From positions 65,460 through 129,459 of the forward strand of contig CAYWMP010000001.1 in assembly GCA_964459445.1 (NCBI GenBank): DNA of 64,000 nucleotides, written 5' to 3'. Of the stretch, positions 8,594 through 16,883 are shown one piece after another; the first letter of the stretch is position 1; each line of letters begins with the position of its first letter. The notes below the pieces were generated by a model that did not search any database, had not been told where the DNA came from, and saw only the letters and a list, made by a program, of their open reading frames with translations. The translations under genes were made by a program, and so were the position numbers. Source of the stretch: CAYWMP01 sp964459445. GTDB taxonomy: Bacteria > Desulfobacterota > DSM-4660 > Desulfatiglandales > HGW-15.

Positions 8594-9949
8594 ATGGGAA
8601 AGCAAGACAAATCCGTATTCACGTGTCAAAGTTGTGGATATCAAACCCCCAAGTGGATGGGGAAGTGTCCCGATTGCGGACAATGGAACGCTTTTATTGA
8701 GGAATTTGAACCGCCGAAAGGCAAAGGCCGGAGCCCTTCTCAGACTGGGCAACCTGAACCCATTGATTCCATTTCCCTCGATCCTCAGCATCGATTCCAG
8801 ACAGGGATTCATGAGTTTGACCGCACCCTCGGCGGGGGCGTGGTGCCCGGCTCTTTGATCCTGATAGGAGGAGATCCCGGCATCGGCAAGTCCACTCTTA
8901 TTCTTCAGGTGGCGGCCAAGCTTTCGACCTCCGGTCTGACGTGTCTTTACCTTTCAGGCGAGGAATCTCCCCAGCAGATCAAGTTAAGGGCCGAACGCCT
9001 AAACATCCAGTCAAAGGACCTCTACCTTTTAACAGGAAGCTGCATCGAAGAGATCATGGAGAGGATGGAAGCCTTAAGGCCGAATCTCTTTGTCGTAGAT
9101 TCGATTCAGACTGTCTACACCGACGCCCTTCCCTCGGCTCCGGGCAGTGTCGGTCAGGTAAGAGAGGTGTCTTCCCGGCTCCAAAACTGGGCGAAAAAGT
9201 CGGGCGTTCCAACGGTTCTCATCGGCCATGTGACAAAGGATGGCGCCATAGCAGGTCCTAAAGTTTTGGAACACCTGGTGGATACCGTGCTTTATTTTGA
9301 AGGGGACAGCACCCATGCCTTCAGGATCCTTCGCGCCGTCAAAAACCGCTACGGCCCCACCAACGAGATCGGTGTCTTTCAGATGAAGGATGACGGGCTG
9401 GGTGAGGTCGGCAATCCGTCACGGATCTTCCTGGAGGAGCGACCTGACGGGATCAGCGGATCTGTGGTGATACCCTGTATCGAAGGAACGAGGCCGGTCT
9501 TGGTTGAGATACAGGCCTTGGTGGGTCCGAGCCCATTGGGCATGCCACGCCGGACTTCCATAGGCATAGATCACAACCGCATATCGCTCTTGGTTGCGGT
9601 CTTAGGAAAGAGGGTTGGCATGGAAATGGGAGATCAGGATATTTTTGTGAATGTGGCTGGCGGATTAAGGGTGGATGAACCGGCGGCGGATCTGGCCATT
9701 ATTTCGGCCATGATTTCCAGTTTCTCGGATAGATTTGTGGACCCGAATTCGATTATCTTCGGAGAAGTGGGCCTTGCTGGAGAAGTGCGGGGTGTGAGCC
9801 AACCCGAGTTGCGGATCAAAGAAGCCAAAAAATTGGGATTCACAAAGTGTATTATTCCAAAAAGCAATAAAGTGAGCTGCGGTCATTTGGAAGATATGGA
9901 ACTTATTGGTGTCGATTCGATTACGGGATTAATGGATGTCCTCTTCTAA
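8594..9949 (+). CDS. radA: DNA repair protein RadA (Sms)
   Basis: RecA-related branch-migration helicase that processes recombination intermediates. Domain order is complete over 451 aa: N-terminal zinc finger CQSCGYQTPKWMGKCPDC (residues about 10-27), Walker A GGDPGIGKST near 95, the RadA-specific KNRYG motif near 252, and a C-terminal Lon-protease-like domain with RRTSIGIDHNRI. The ribosome-binding site is weak. It stands alone between trxA (opposite strand) and a non-coding stretch. Confidence 0.97.
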   Translation: MGKQDKSVFTCQSCGYQTPKWMGKCPDCGQWNAFIEEFEPPKGKGRSPSQTGQPEPIDSISLDPQHRFQTGIHEFDRTLGGGVVPGSLILIGGDPGIGKSTLILQVAAKLSTSGLTCLYLSGEESPQQIKLRAERLNIQSKDLYLLTGSCIEEIMERMEALRPNLFVVDSIQTVYTDALPSAPGSVGQVREVSSRLQNWAKKSGVPTVLIGHVTKDGAIAGPKVLEHLVDTVLYFEGDSTHAFRILRAVKNRYGPTNEIGVFQMKDDGLGEVGNPSRIFLEERPDGISGSVVIPCIEGTRPVLVEIQALVGPSPLGMPRRTSIGIDHNRISLLVAVLGKRVGMEMGDQDIFVNVAGGLRVDEPAADLAIISAMISSFSDRFVDPNSIIFGEVGLAGEVRGVSQPELRIKEAKKLGFTKCIIPKSNKVSCGHLEDMELIGVDSITGLMDVLF

Positions 9950-10383
9950 TTTGCGATGTTTATTGTCATAGGCACTATGTTTCTTTATGCTGGATGGACG
10001 GTGGAAAAGTATTGAAAACGATTAACATCCAACATCGAATATTGAATGAAAGACAAAGAAAAGTGCAAGAATAGCATGAAAGAATATTAGGGAGACCAAG
10101 AGATTGTTCAGTCTTATTTAACGCGTACCACTCATCAAAAGACCTGAACGACTAATTGATAACTTATAGGAAACGGAAGAATTAATTATAATTTTCGTTG
10201 CGAGATTTAAAATGGCTGAAAAAAATAGAACTAGCTGTTAAATGCTCGGCATTGGATGTTTGTATTTCATTCTATGTTGAACATTCTATGTTCGATGTTC
10301 GATGTTCATCTTTTAAAGAAAAATTGGCGCCTAAATAATCTGTGTCTCCAGCATTCTCGCGAAGCAACATTTCCTCATTTGCC
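9950..10383. other. 434-bp non-coding stretch with degenerate short repeats
   Basis: No convincing gene on either strand. It is AT-rich and holds low-complexity units such as ATCCAACATCGAATATTGAA near 10028 and ATGTTCGATGTTCGATGTTC near 10287. Similar word patterns occur upstream of recA. No promoter or RNA recognised. Confidence 0.5.
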
Positions 10384-10860
10384 CTATACGCCTGGAACAC
10401 ATCCCGGTGCCCGTACCATCATCACCGGCACGCAGGATGAACGAAGAATCCGATCAGCGACACTCCCCCAGACCCATCGGCTCACGCCTGAACGCCCGTG
10501 TGTGGCGATGACAATAAGGTCGATGTTGTTTGTCTCCGAATACTCGGCAAGGCTCTCCGCCGCCTGCCCGTAGAGTACTTGGGCGTGAAGCTTCGCGCCA
10601 TCGAATTTAAGCCTGTTCGCAAGATTGTCGAGGTATTCTTCTGCGGCTTCTTTTCTATGTTCCTCTATGTTTTTGAGGTCCTTCTCACTAAAGGCAAACT
10701 CCCCTCTGCCGGGCACGCTGTGGGGCATTTGTACAGGCTCAACGACCCTTACTAATATGACATCCACAATCTGGCATCCCTTTGCAATGACCTCCACATG
10801 AGAGAGAACACACTCGGCTAAATCCGACCCATCTAACGGCACCATTATCTTTTGATACAT
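10384..10860 (-). CDS. Universal stress protein (UspA family)
   Basis: Single Usp domain, about 158 aa. The N-terminal strand YQKIMVPLDGSDLAE is typical, and the C-terminal nucleotide-binding signature reads ATHGRSGVSRWVWGSVADRI, the ATP-binding subtype with GxxG and GS. I place the start at 10860 because AAAGGA lies just upstream; the upstream extension runs towards a palindromic repeat and has no family similarity. The insert around VVEPVQMPHSVPGRGEF after strand 2 is common in deltaproteobacterial members. Ligand and role unknown. Confidence 0.9.
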   Translation of the reverse strand: MYQKIMVPLDGSDLAECVLSHVEVIAKGCQIVDVILVRVVEPVQMPHSVPGRGEFAFSEKDLKNIEEHRKEAAEEYLDNLANRLKFDGAKLHAQVLYGQAAESLAEYSETNNIDLIVIATHGRSGVSRWVWGSVADRILRSSCVPVMMVRAPGCVPGV

Positions 10861-10911
10861 GATTCGTCCTTTCTGCACAGGGCCTGTACATCGCCCGAGC
10901 ATCAATTCTCA

Positions 10912-11051
10912 AGACCTATGCAAAACGCCCTCTTTTACCCAATCTTTTCTTCAGACTCGGAATTTAATCCTCAAAATACTTCTAGTATTTCTGTGGTTAG
11001 AATCCTCATCGACCTTGAGCTTGACCAAAATTGAGCATTTTGCATAGGTCT
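10912..11051 (+). repeat. Dispersed palindromic element, family 1 (copy A)
   Basis: 140 bp with terminal inverted repeats: left AGACCTATGCAAAACGCCC, right (complement) AGACCTATGCAAAATGC. The internal part holds TTTAATCCTCAAAATACT and GGTTAGAATCCTC, shared with the copies at 18522-18660, 56827-56966 and 60750-60885. No coding capacity beyond spurious frames. It lies upstream of the usp start and downstream of the patatin gene end. Confidence 0.85.
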
Positions 11052-11150
11052 CTTCTCAATATATTTCGAATTGTGAATTCCAGATGTTCCTTCTTTAGAG
11101 AATTATAGGAACAAGGCCCTCATTAAGTCAATGCATGCGGTACTCAAGAG

Positions 11151-11999
11151 TCAAAGTGCCTTTTGCGAAAGCACTTCAAGTGTGGTTTTACGCGCCCTTT
11201 CAAAAGCCAAAGGGCCGTTATCAAGTCTGTTTGGGCCTATGGTGGGCGTGTCGGTTTCGACCTTTATGATTTCAACGCCTCTTTGTTCCAGTATTTCGCA
11301 CTGTCGCTTATAGGACTCCTGACGTGCGATATTAACGGCCAACTGATGGATATGGAAGGGCGTCAGCTTGCTGGTCAAGAATTGATCCCTATTTTCTCTT
11401 ATATCACCGGAAGCGATAAAGTGGACAATGATTCTTGTCGCCCCTACCAAATCGACCAGGGCCTTAATTGGGGCTTTATTTACAATACCCCCGTCCACAT
11501 GAAATGCCCCATCGATTTCCATAGGTTTAAAAAGCAAAGGGACCAAGCCCGAGGCCCGTACCGCGTCTCTCAGATTCCCCCGCGTAAATACCATCTCTTT
11601 CTTGAGGCTCAGGTTCGTTGAGACAATGGCAAGGGGGACGGGGCAGTCTTCGATCCTTTCTATGGGGAGTTTTTCCAGTAATTTTCCGAAACTTTCCCCC
11701 CTGAGATATCCAGTCGTTCCCTTGAAGAGTTTGAACGCCCCCCTCAGGATGGATGGCCATGGGTCGGGGTCCCAAAAATCTCCTTTTCTCAGATTGAAAA
11801 GGATTCCCTTGATGGTTGAGTCGCTCATTCCTGATGCAGCCATCGCTGCCAAAATGGCGCCGGAACTACTGCCCGCATATCCGTCTGCCTTGATACCCAG
11901 CTTGCGGATGGCCGAAAGAAACCCTGCGTGGGCATAGAAACCGAAAAACCCGGAGGAAAATACGACGCCTACGTCTGCCCCTGCCTGTTCCTTTTTCAT
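11151..11999 (-). CDS. Patatin-like phospholipase (RssA/YchK type)
   Basis: Serine lipid acyl hydrolase of the bacterial patatin family, 282 aa. Visible are the oxyanion-hole glycine region SSGFFGFYAHAGFL, the nucleophile elbow GSSSG in GYAGSSSGAI near residue 45, and the catalytic Asp in HVDGGIVNKAP near 170. I prefer the ATG at 11999 because it overlaps the stop of the upstream nitroreductase gene (TAATG), indicating translational coupling; a GTG four codons earlier is possible. Substrate unknown. Confidence 0.88.
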   Translation of the reverse strand: MKKEQAGADVGVVFSSGFFGFYAHAGFLSAIRKLGIKADGYAGSSSGAILAAMAASGMSDSTIKGILFNLRKGDFWDPDPWPSILRGAFKLFKGTTGYLRGESFGKLLEKLPIERIEDCPVPLAIVSTNLSLKKEMVFTRGNLRDAVRASGLVPLLFKPMEIDGAFHVDGGIVNKAPIKALVDLVGATRIIVHFIASGDIRENRDQFLTSKLTPFHIHQLAVNIARQESYKRQCEILEQRGVEIIKVETDTPTIGPNRLDNGPLAFERARKTTLEVLSQKAL

Positions 12000-12649
12000 T
12001 ATTCCCGCCACTTTACCAGCTCTTCCAAGGGGACCCTGTCCGATTTTGCCTTATTAACCGGTGCTCCCGGGTCCGCATATCCGATTGCGATGCCCAAGAC
12101 CACTTTTTTCTCCTCCGGGAGATTCAAAAATTCCCTGATCTCATCATCAAAGGCCGTAATAAGACCGATCGGGCAGGTACCCAGACCCAGGGCATGCGCT
12201 GCAAGGACCAGATAGCCAACCAGAGCACCGATGTCTGTTAGCCGAGCTGAGGAAAAAACCTTGTCGAGGAGAATGATTACGGTTGTAGGGGCGCCGTAGA
12301 ATTTGCAGCTGCCCTCATTGATGAAGTCCAGAAAACGGGTATCTTCCGGCAAATAGGGGCGTATGCATTCTAGGAGTCCCCTTTGACGATTCATAAACCG
12401 TTCATCAAGTGGCCGCTTGACCCCGGGGCCGCATGAGATGTTTTTTTCCTTCATCCGCTTGACAAGGATACGGCTCAGTCTTTCCTTTTCTTTCCCGGAA
12501 ACCACTGTCAGTTCCCACGGCTGAAGGTTTATTGCGGAGGGCGCCTGGCCAGCCAAGGTAATTAACTCTTTCAGCGTCATTTTGTCGATAGGTTGATCCA
12601 TAAATGCCCTTGTGCTCCTCCTGGTCTTAATCCCTTCTAAGAGGTCCAT
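11999..12649 (-). CDS. Nitroreductase family FMN protein
   Basis: FMN-dependent NAD(P)H oxidoreductase fold, 216 aa. The N-terminal KTRRSTRAFMDQPI is the FMN phosphate-binding region, APSAINLQPWELTVV follows near residue 36, and the C-terminal LGTCPIGLI region near 155 is typical. GGAGGG precedes the ATG. It is the first gene of a two-gene unit with the patatin-like gene (1-nt overlap). Substrate cannot be deduced. Confidence 0.9.
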   Translation of the reverse strand: MDLLEGIKTRRSTRAFMDQPIDKMTLKELITLAGQAPSAINLQPWELTVVSGKEKERLSRILVKRMKEKNISCGPGVKRPLDERFMNRQRGLLECIRPYLPEDTRFLDFINEGSCKFYGAPTTVIILLDKVFSSARLTDIGALVGYLVLAAHALGLGTCPIGLITAFDDEIREFLNLPEEKKVVLGIAIGYADPGAPVNKAKSDRVPLEELVKWRE

Positions 12650-13103
12650 ATTTCAACCCTCCGTTCCTTTCCAATTCCCTGAATTTTAGTATTCTGGATG
12701 AGTTTTATCAATGCAAATTACCTAATCCCCAAACACGAGATTATTTCAAATGCCTTGTGTTTTCAGGCTCTTTCTTGCTTATCACTTTACAACCCGGGTG
12801 GATATTGATAGATATGCAAATGTTCGTTGTCCTTTATGCTGAAAAAATGTGTCTCAGGATGTCCTAGCGATTTAGAATCGTTGAAGCGTGCATCAGGGTG
12901 AATTCGCCTATGAACCGAGCCATGGCCGGCAAGACCTAAAATAACGCAAGGACTGACAAAGAAACGCATAAAATGGCATACTTATTGCATTTTTTCTTAT
13001 TTGGGTATCTAGTTTGAGCCTATAGCGTTTACACCAATTAATATAAAATTCCGCATTCTACCCTGGAGACTTTGCGAGAAGGTTACTAACGAATCCACGG
13101 AGC
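12650..13103. other. 454-bp intergenic region carrying a sigma-54 promoter
   Basis: No supported gene; a 60-codon frame on the minus strand (12787-12969) has no recognisable similarity and no start context. The region contains the -24/-12 promoter at 12974-12990 and about 110 bp of leader to the SH3 gene. The upstream part could hold activator sites, but I saw no clear paired operator. Confidence 0.5.
12974..12990 (+). promoter_or_regulatory. Sigma-54 (-24/-12) promoter of the SH3 gene
   Basis: TGGCATACTTATTGCAT: invariant GG and GC are in the required register (TGGC-A-N6-TTGCA). It lies about 120 bp upstream of the SH3-domain gene on the same strand. Confidence 0.7.
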
Positions 13104-13832
13104 ATGAGAATGGTAAGCACAATACTTAAAAGAGCAATCCTCTCTTTTCTTTTTGCAATCATTGCCTCATTATCATTTTTCACGGGGTATGCACAGGCTG
13201 AGAGGAGATATATTACAGATTTTCTCAGGGTGACGCTCCGTGAAGGTCCCGGAACTGATTATGCGGTTATCAGGACCTTAAATAGCAATACCCCGGTCGA
13301 TGTCTTTGAGGAAGAGGACCGCTACCTAAAGGTACGCACCGAGAAAGGGGTGGTAGGCTGGGTCCCCAAGCAATATATAACCTCCAAGATCCCCAAACCC
13401 AAAATCATTAAGGGTCTGAAAGAGGAAATCGAACAACTCAAAGATACCATGAGCATTTTGGAGAAAGGGAAAGAACCCCTTTTGGAAGAACTTCAGACGG
13501 CCAAGGAGCAGCATGCAACGGCGCTGAATGAATTAGAGCAAATTGTGAAAGATCTAAGAGAAGAAGCCACGAACAAGTCAAAGGCATTGGATGAGGTGAC
13601 AAAAAAATATGAGGGCCTGCTTGAGAAGTCAAAGGATGTCGTAGACCTGATCAGCGAACATGAGAAATTTCAAAATGAAAATGCAAAACTGACCAAAGAG
13701 GTGAGCGAACTCCGTGACGAAAACGAACAACTCCGCCGAACAGGCACGATTCGATGGTTTCTAGCAGGGGCAGGTGTATTTTTCGTTGGCTTGCTTGCCG
13801 GTAAGATTAATCGAAAAAAGAGGTATTATTAG
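13104..13832 (+). CDS. SH3-domain, coiled-coil membrane protein (TIGR04211-like)
   Basis: 242 aa. A signal peptide (SFLFAIIASLSFFTGYAQA, cleavage after AQA near residue 33) is followed by a bacterial SH3 domain, LREGPGTDYAVIRTLNSNTP to GVVGWVPKQYI (about residues 45-95). A long coiled coil (about 105-215) and a C-terminal transmembrane segment FLAGAGVFFVGLLAG complete the protein, with a basic tail. This is the architecture of YgiM/TIGR04211 proteins; exact role unknown, envelope-associated by topology. An internal ATG at 13110 has better ribosome-binding-site spacing. The sigma-54-type promoter at 12974 is the only good promoter seen. Confidence 0.85.
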   Translation: MRMVSTILKRAILSFLFAIIASLSFFTGYAQAERRYITDFLRVTLREGPGTDYAVIRTLNSNTPVDVFEEEDRYLKVRTEKGVVGWVPKQYITSKIPKPKIIKGLKEEIEQLKDTMSILEKGKEPLLEELQTAKEQHATALNELEQIVKDLREEATNKSKALDEVTKKYEGLLEKSKDVVDLISEHEKFQNENAKLTKEVSELRDENEQLRRTGTIRWFLAGAGVFFVGLLAGKINRKKRYY

Positions 13833-13859
13833 CAGGCGGATCAACCCGCTGAATTACCT

Positions 13860-14453
13860 TCATTCTATATTTTCCAGATACCGAGTTATAGCCCCATCAT
13901 ATTCATGAGTCAGCTTGAACACCTTCTTTGCGAGACGGAATCTCGTTTCTGGTGACGTTACCCCCCCCAAGGCCTCCATTTCTTTCAGAACTATCTCATA
14001 ATCGACAGGATCAACAATGACGGTGACATCCCTGAAGTTCTTCGCAGAAGAACGCAACATGGCAGGGCCGCCAATATCTATGTTCTCAATGGCTTCCTCT
14101 AGGGTTACCCCTTCCTTGGCCACCGTTTTCTCGAATTGGTACAAATTCACAACGATTAGATCAATGGGTTCGATGCCGTGTTCGCCCATCATGCTTACAT
14201 GATCCGGGTTGTCTCTTAAACCGAGCAGACCTCCATGGACTTTTGGATGGAGCGTCTTGACCCGTCCGTCCAGCATTTCGGGAAATCCGGTGTATTGGGA
14301 GATGTCCATGACGTTGATTCCTTTATCTCTCAGGACTTTTGCGGTTCCGCCCGTGGACAGTATCTGGACCCCAAACTCTGAAAGTGAACTCGCAAATTCG
14401 GCAACACCTGTCTTATCGGTCACGCTAATGATGGCCCTTTCGATTTTTTTCAT
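13860..14453 (-). CDS. purH: Stand-alone IMP cyclohydrolase (N-terminal PurH domain)
   Basis: MGS-like IMP cyclohydrolase domain that closes FAICAR to IMP in the last step of purine synthesis. It reads like the first 197 residues of bifunctional PurH: AIISVTDKTGVAEFA, STGGTAKVLRDKGI, GFPEMLDGRVKTLHPKVHGG and NIDIGGPAMLRSSAKN. It then stops at the domain boundary; the AICAR transformylase domain is absent here, so it must be encoded elsewhere or replaced. The start at 14453 has a GGAGG site. The TGA stop is followed two codons later by TAA, so selenocysteine read-through is not indicated. Convergent with the SH3 gene. Confidence 0.93.
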   Translation of the reverse strand: MKKIERAIISVTDKTGVAEFASSLSEFGVQILSTGGTAKVLRDKGINVMDISQYTGFPEMLDGRVKTLHPKVHGGLLGLRDNPDHVSMMGEHGIEPIDLIVVNLYQFEKTVAKEGVTLEEAIENIDIGGPAMLRSSAKNFRDVTVIVDPVDYEIVLKEMEALGGVTSPETRFRLAKKVFKLTHEYDGAITRYLENIE

Positions 14454-14597
14454 CCTTTCTCCTCCCAATTCGAATTTTGTTGGTTTCCCTATAGCGACAA
14501 TCTATAATGGAAAGCCCATGTTGATCAAGATGGGAATTTTTCTAAAATCCAAAAGAATCCAGGGCAGAAGACTGCCAATGACCTATATGTTGCTCCA

Positions 14598-15203
14598 ATG
14601 AAAGACAATTATGAGATTGTCTATAGTGAACTGGTAAAAAGACTGCGTGCCGTGAATCTCTCCGAGTCCGTGTCCCTAGTAGGAGGTTACCGACAAGATA
14701 AAGAATGGTCCTTGGATTTCCTTGAAAGACGGTATGTCGTTAATCATGAGGGAATTTGGCGGCCTGACGGAAAAATGCCTGATGTTTCGACCAGGATTGT
14801 CCTGTGTCACTATGTTCTCCAATCAGGTCAAGGTGAGTTCACAGGAGATTGGGTCTCCTATCGTGACTTCAAGGATTCGGCCTTTTTTATCGGCTACTAC
14901 CAGGTCAATGTGGACCAGCATATTGCAAAGTCATTCGGGGGGAGAATCAAGGAACTCGCGAAGGGTGCAGGCCTGCTCGGTGGAAGGCCCTATGAAGAAT
15001 TGGGATCAGGTGACGCCTGCTATTTTTTCCAAACCCTTCCAAGGATGCCTTTGCTTCTTATTTTCTTTGACAAAGACGAGGATTTCCCCGCAAGTTCCAA
15101 ACTTTTGTTCGACAGATCGGCGGCGAATTATCTTGACGCAGAATGTCTTGCAGTGCTTGGTTCGATTGTGGCGGATCGTTTGGTGCGAACCTTAACGACC
15201 TGA
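14598..15203 (+). CDS. DUF3786 protein
   Basis: 201-aa soluble protein of the DUF3786 family, which is common in anaerobes with corrinoid or acetyl-CoA metabolism but has no proven function. Visible family features are LCHYVLQSGQGEFTGDWVSYRDFKD in the middle (quoted in part: WVSYRDFKD), then GDACYFFQTLPRMPLLLIFF near residue 140, and DAECLAVLGSIVADRLVRTL at the end. It is divergent from the stand-alone purH gene. No metal-binding cysteine cluster is seen. Confidence 0.8.
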   Translation: MKDNYEIVYSELVKRLRAVNLSESVSLVGGYRQDKEWSLDFLERRYVVNHEGIWRPDGKMPDVSTRIVLCHYVLQSGQGEFTGDWVSYRDFKDSAFFIGYYQVNVDQHIAKSFGGRIKELAKGAGLLGGRPYEELGSGDACYFFQTLPRMPLLLIFFDKDEDFPASSKLLFDRSAANYLDAECLAVLGSIVADRLVRTLTT

Positions 15204-15295
15204 TAGAAAATCCATCACAAGCGTTTTGCAGTGCCCATCCATGTGGTTGCTTCTCACGAGATAACATAGCTCCTATTCGATAGCAGAACTGACCT

Positions 15296-16591
15296 ATGAA
15301 TCCCCTTTACATAGCCTATAGATTTCTTGCATCAAGTTTCTTCTTAACCTTCTTCCCTCCCTTTTGGCTCTTTTCCCGGGTAAGCGGGCGGTATAAAAAT
15401 GGGCTTCATGAACGTCTCGGATTCGTCCCCCGCACCCTTGTCAAAAAGACAGCAAAAGGAATAAGGATTTGGATACACGCTGCCTCTTTGGGGGAAGTTA
15501 CCGTCGCGGAGCCAATCATCGACCATCTTCGCAGGCTTTTACCTGACTGCGACCTGGTGTTGTCCTCCGTCACAGAGTATGGCCGAGAATTGGCTGAGAA
15601 GACCTTTGCCGATCCAATTTCGATCATCTATGCACCCATTGATACCGTCTTTTCCGTAAGAACGGCGCTTTCCAGAATACACCCCAAGGTGATGGTTTTT
15701 CTAGAAACCGAACTCTGGCCGAATTGGATTACCGAAGCCCATCGCATGGGCATTAAGACGGTCCTGGTCAACGGCAGAATTTCTTCTCGATCCGTTCAAC
15801 AATATGCCCGTCTCCGGCCTTTCTTCCGAGAAGTTCTGCGCCATGTGGATGCCTTTAGCATGATCCGAGATGAAGACGCGGATCGCATCAAAACAATGGG
15901 AGCGGAGGGCACAAAAATAAAAATTAATGGTAATTCAAAATTCGATCTTATGATCAAACAAGCCGATAATACGGCTGAAACTGAAATCCGAAGCATCTTA
16001 AATATTAGTCCTTCTCAGAATGTCATGGTTGCCGGAAGCACCCGAGGCGGAGAAGAACCCATGGTTTTGGATGCCTTCGAAAAAATCCTGACCCGTTACC
16101 CTGACACGGTCCTCATCATTGCACCAAGGCACATCAATCGGACGACTGATATTGCCGCCCTAGTCAAAGGACGGGGGCATGAATGCCAGTTGCGGACCGA
16201 CTTTGATGATCGCAGTGCGAGGCGTACGGCGCCGGTTGTCATTCTGAATAGCTATGGGGAACTCCAAAGAGTCTATAGTATAGGAACCATCAATTTCTGC
16301 GGCGCAAGTCTGGTACCCCTGGGTGGACAAAATCCCTTGGAAGCGGGCATCTGGGGCAAGGTGGTTTTTTATGGGCCCTCCATGGGGGATTTCTTGGACG
16401 CAAAGGCCTTGCTTGAAGAGGCAGGTGCGGGCATCCAAATTGACAGCGCGGATGACCTCGCTGAAAAGGCTATGTGGTATTTGGGGCAACCTGAAAAACT
16501 CGTTGCAGGCGGGGCTAAGGTCCGGCAGGCAATTTTGGAAAGCCGCGGAGCTGCTGAGAGACATGCAAAGGCCATATTTGACTTATTATAA
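15296..16591 (+). CDS. waaA: Kdo transferase (3-deoxy-D-manno-octulosonate transferase)
   Basis: Inner-membrane glycosyltransferase (GT30) that adds Kdo to lipid A precursor; 431 aa, normal. An N-terminal hydrophobic anchor (FLASSFFLTFFPPFWLF) is followed by WIHAASLGEVTVAEP with the catalytic Glu, then LETELWPNWI near residue 138. GNSKFDLM and VAGSTRGGEEPMVLDAF mark the C-terminal half, and GGQNPLEAGIWGKVVFYGP binds the nucleotide-sugar. It shows that the organism makes LPS. An inverted repeat just after the stop (16596-16618) may act in termination. Confidence 0.95.
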   Translation: MNPLYIAYRFLASSFFLTFFPPFWLFSRVSGRYKNGLHERLGFVPRTLVKKTAKGIRIWIHAASLGEVTVAEPIIDHLRRLLPDCDLVLSSVTEYGRELAEKTFADPISIIYAPIDTVFSVRTALSRIHPKVMVFLETELWPNWITEAHRMGIKTVLVNGRISSRSVQQYARLRPFFREVLRHVDAFSMIRDEDADRIKTMGAEGTKIKINGNSKFDLMIKQADNTAETEIRSILNISPSQNVMVAGSTRGGEEPMVLDAFEKILTRYPDTVLIIAPRHINRTTDIAALVKGRGHECQLRTDFDDRSARRTAPVVILNSYGELQRVYSIGTINFCGASLVPLGGQNPLEAGIWGKVVFYGPSMGDFLDAKALLEEAGAGIQIDSADDLAEKAMWYLGQPEKLVAGGAKVRQAILESRGAAERHAKAIFDLL

Positions 16592-16595
16592 CAGC

Positions 16596-16618
16596 TTCCA
16601 CCAACGAACTTGGTGGAA
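16596..16618 (+). terminator. Hairpin after waaA
   Basis: Perfect 9-bp stem TTCCACCAA / TTGGTGGAA with a 5-nt loop, 5 bp after the waaA stop. No run of T follows, so an intrinsic terminator is only possible; it could be an mRNA-end hairpin. Confidence 0.35.
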
Positions 16619-16687
16619 AAGGTTAGTTAGTGTCCTTCAATCAATAAAACTAAATGCCAACGAGTTTCATATTAGGAAATGAGCAAT

Positions 16688-16880
16688 TTTTTGCAAGGTC
16701 TAGGACAATTCCGCAGGATAGCGGAATTGGACAGCTTTAAAGCTGCCCGTAGGGCCAGGGCCATGGATGGCCCTGAGTCAAATCAAGGGATTGGGCGAAG
16801 ACGTGCATGTAGTACGTCGCACAACCAACCCCGCAGATTGACGCCGAGATTGCGGAAAAGGGCCATTTCTGGATGGAAAC
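16688..16880. repeat. Cluster of three hairpins and a related palindrome
   Basis: Consecutive inverted repeats: AATTCCGC-AGGATA-GCGGAATT (16707-16728), the palindrome CAGCTTTAAAGCTG (16732-16745) and AGGGCCA-TGGA-TGGCCCT (16757-16774). Downstream lies a GACGT...ACGTC palindrome with TACGTCGCA (about 16800-16823), recalling the family 2 elements. TTGCAAGGTCTAGG at about 16691 resembles the family 1 end. The cluster lies between the convergent waaA and glgC genes. Confidence 0.6.
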
Positions 16881-16883
16881 TGG

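Noticed and set aside
12787..12969. 60-codon minus-strand gene
   Set aside because: No start context, no recognisable similarity, and it sits directly behind the sigma-54 promoter region of the opposite strand.
13860..13870. TGA of the short purH as another selenocysteine codon
   Set aside because: TAA follows two codons later and the domain is already complete.
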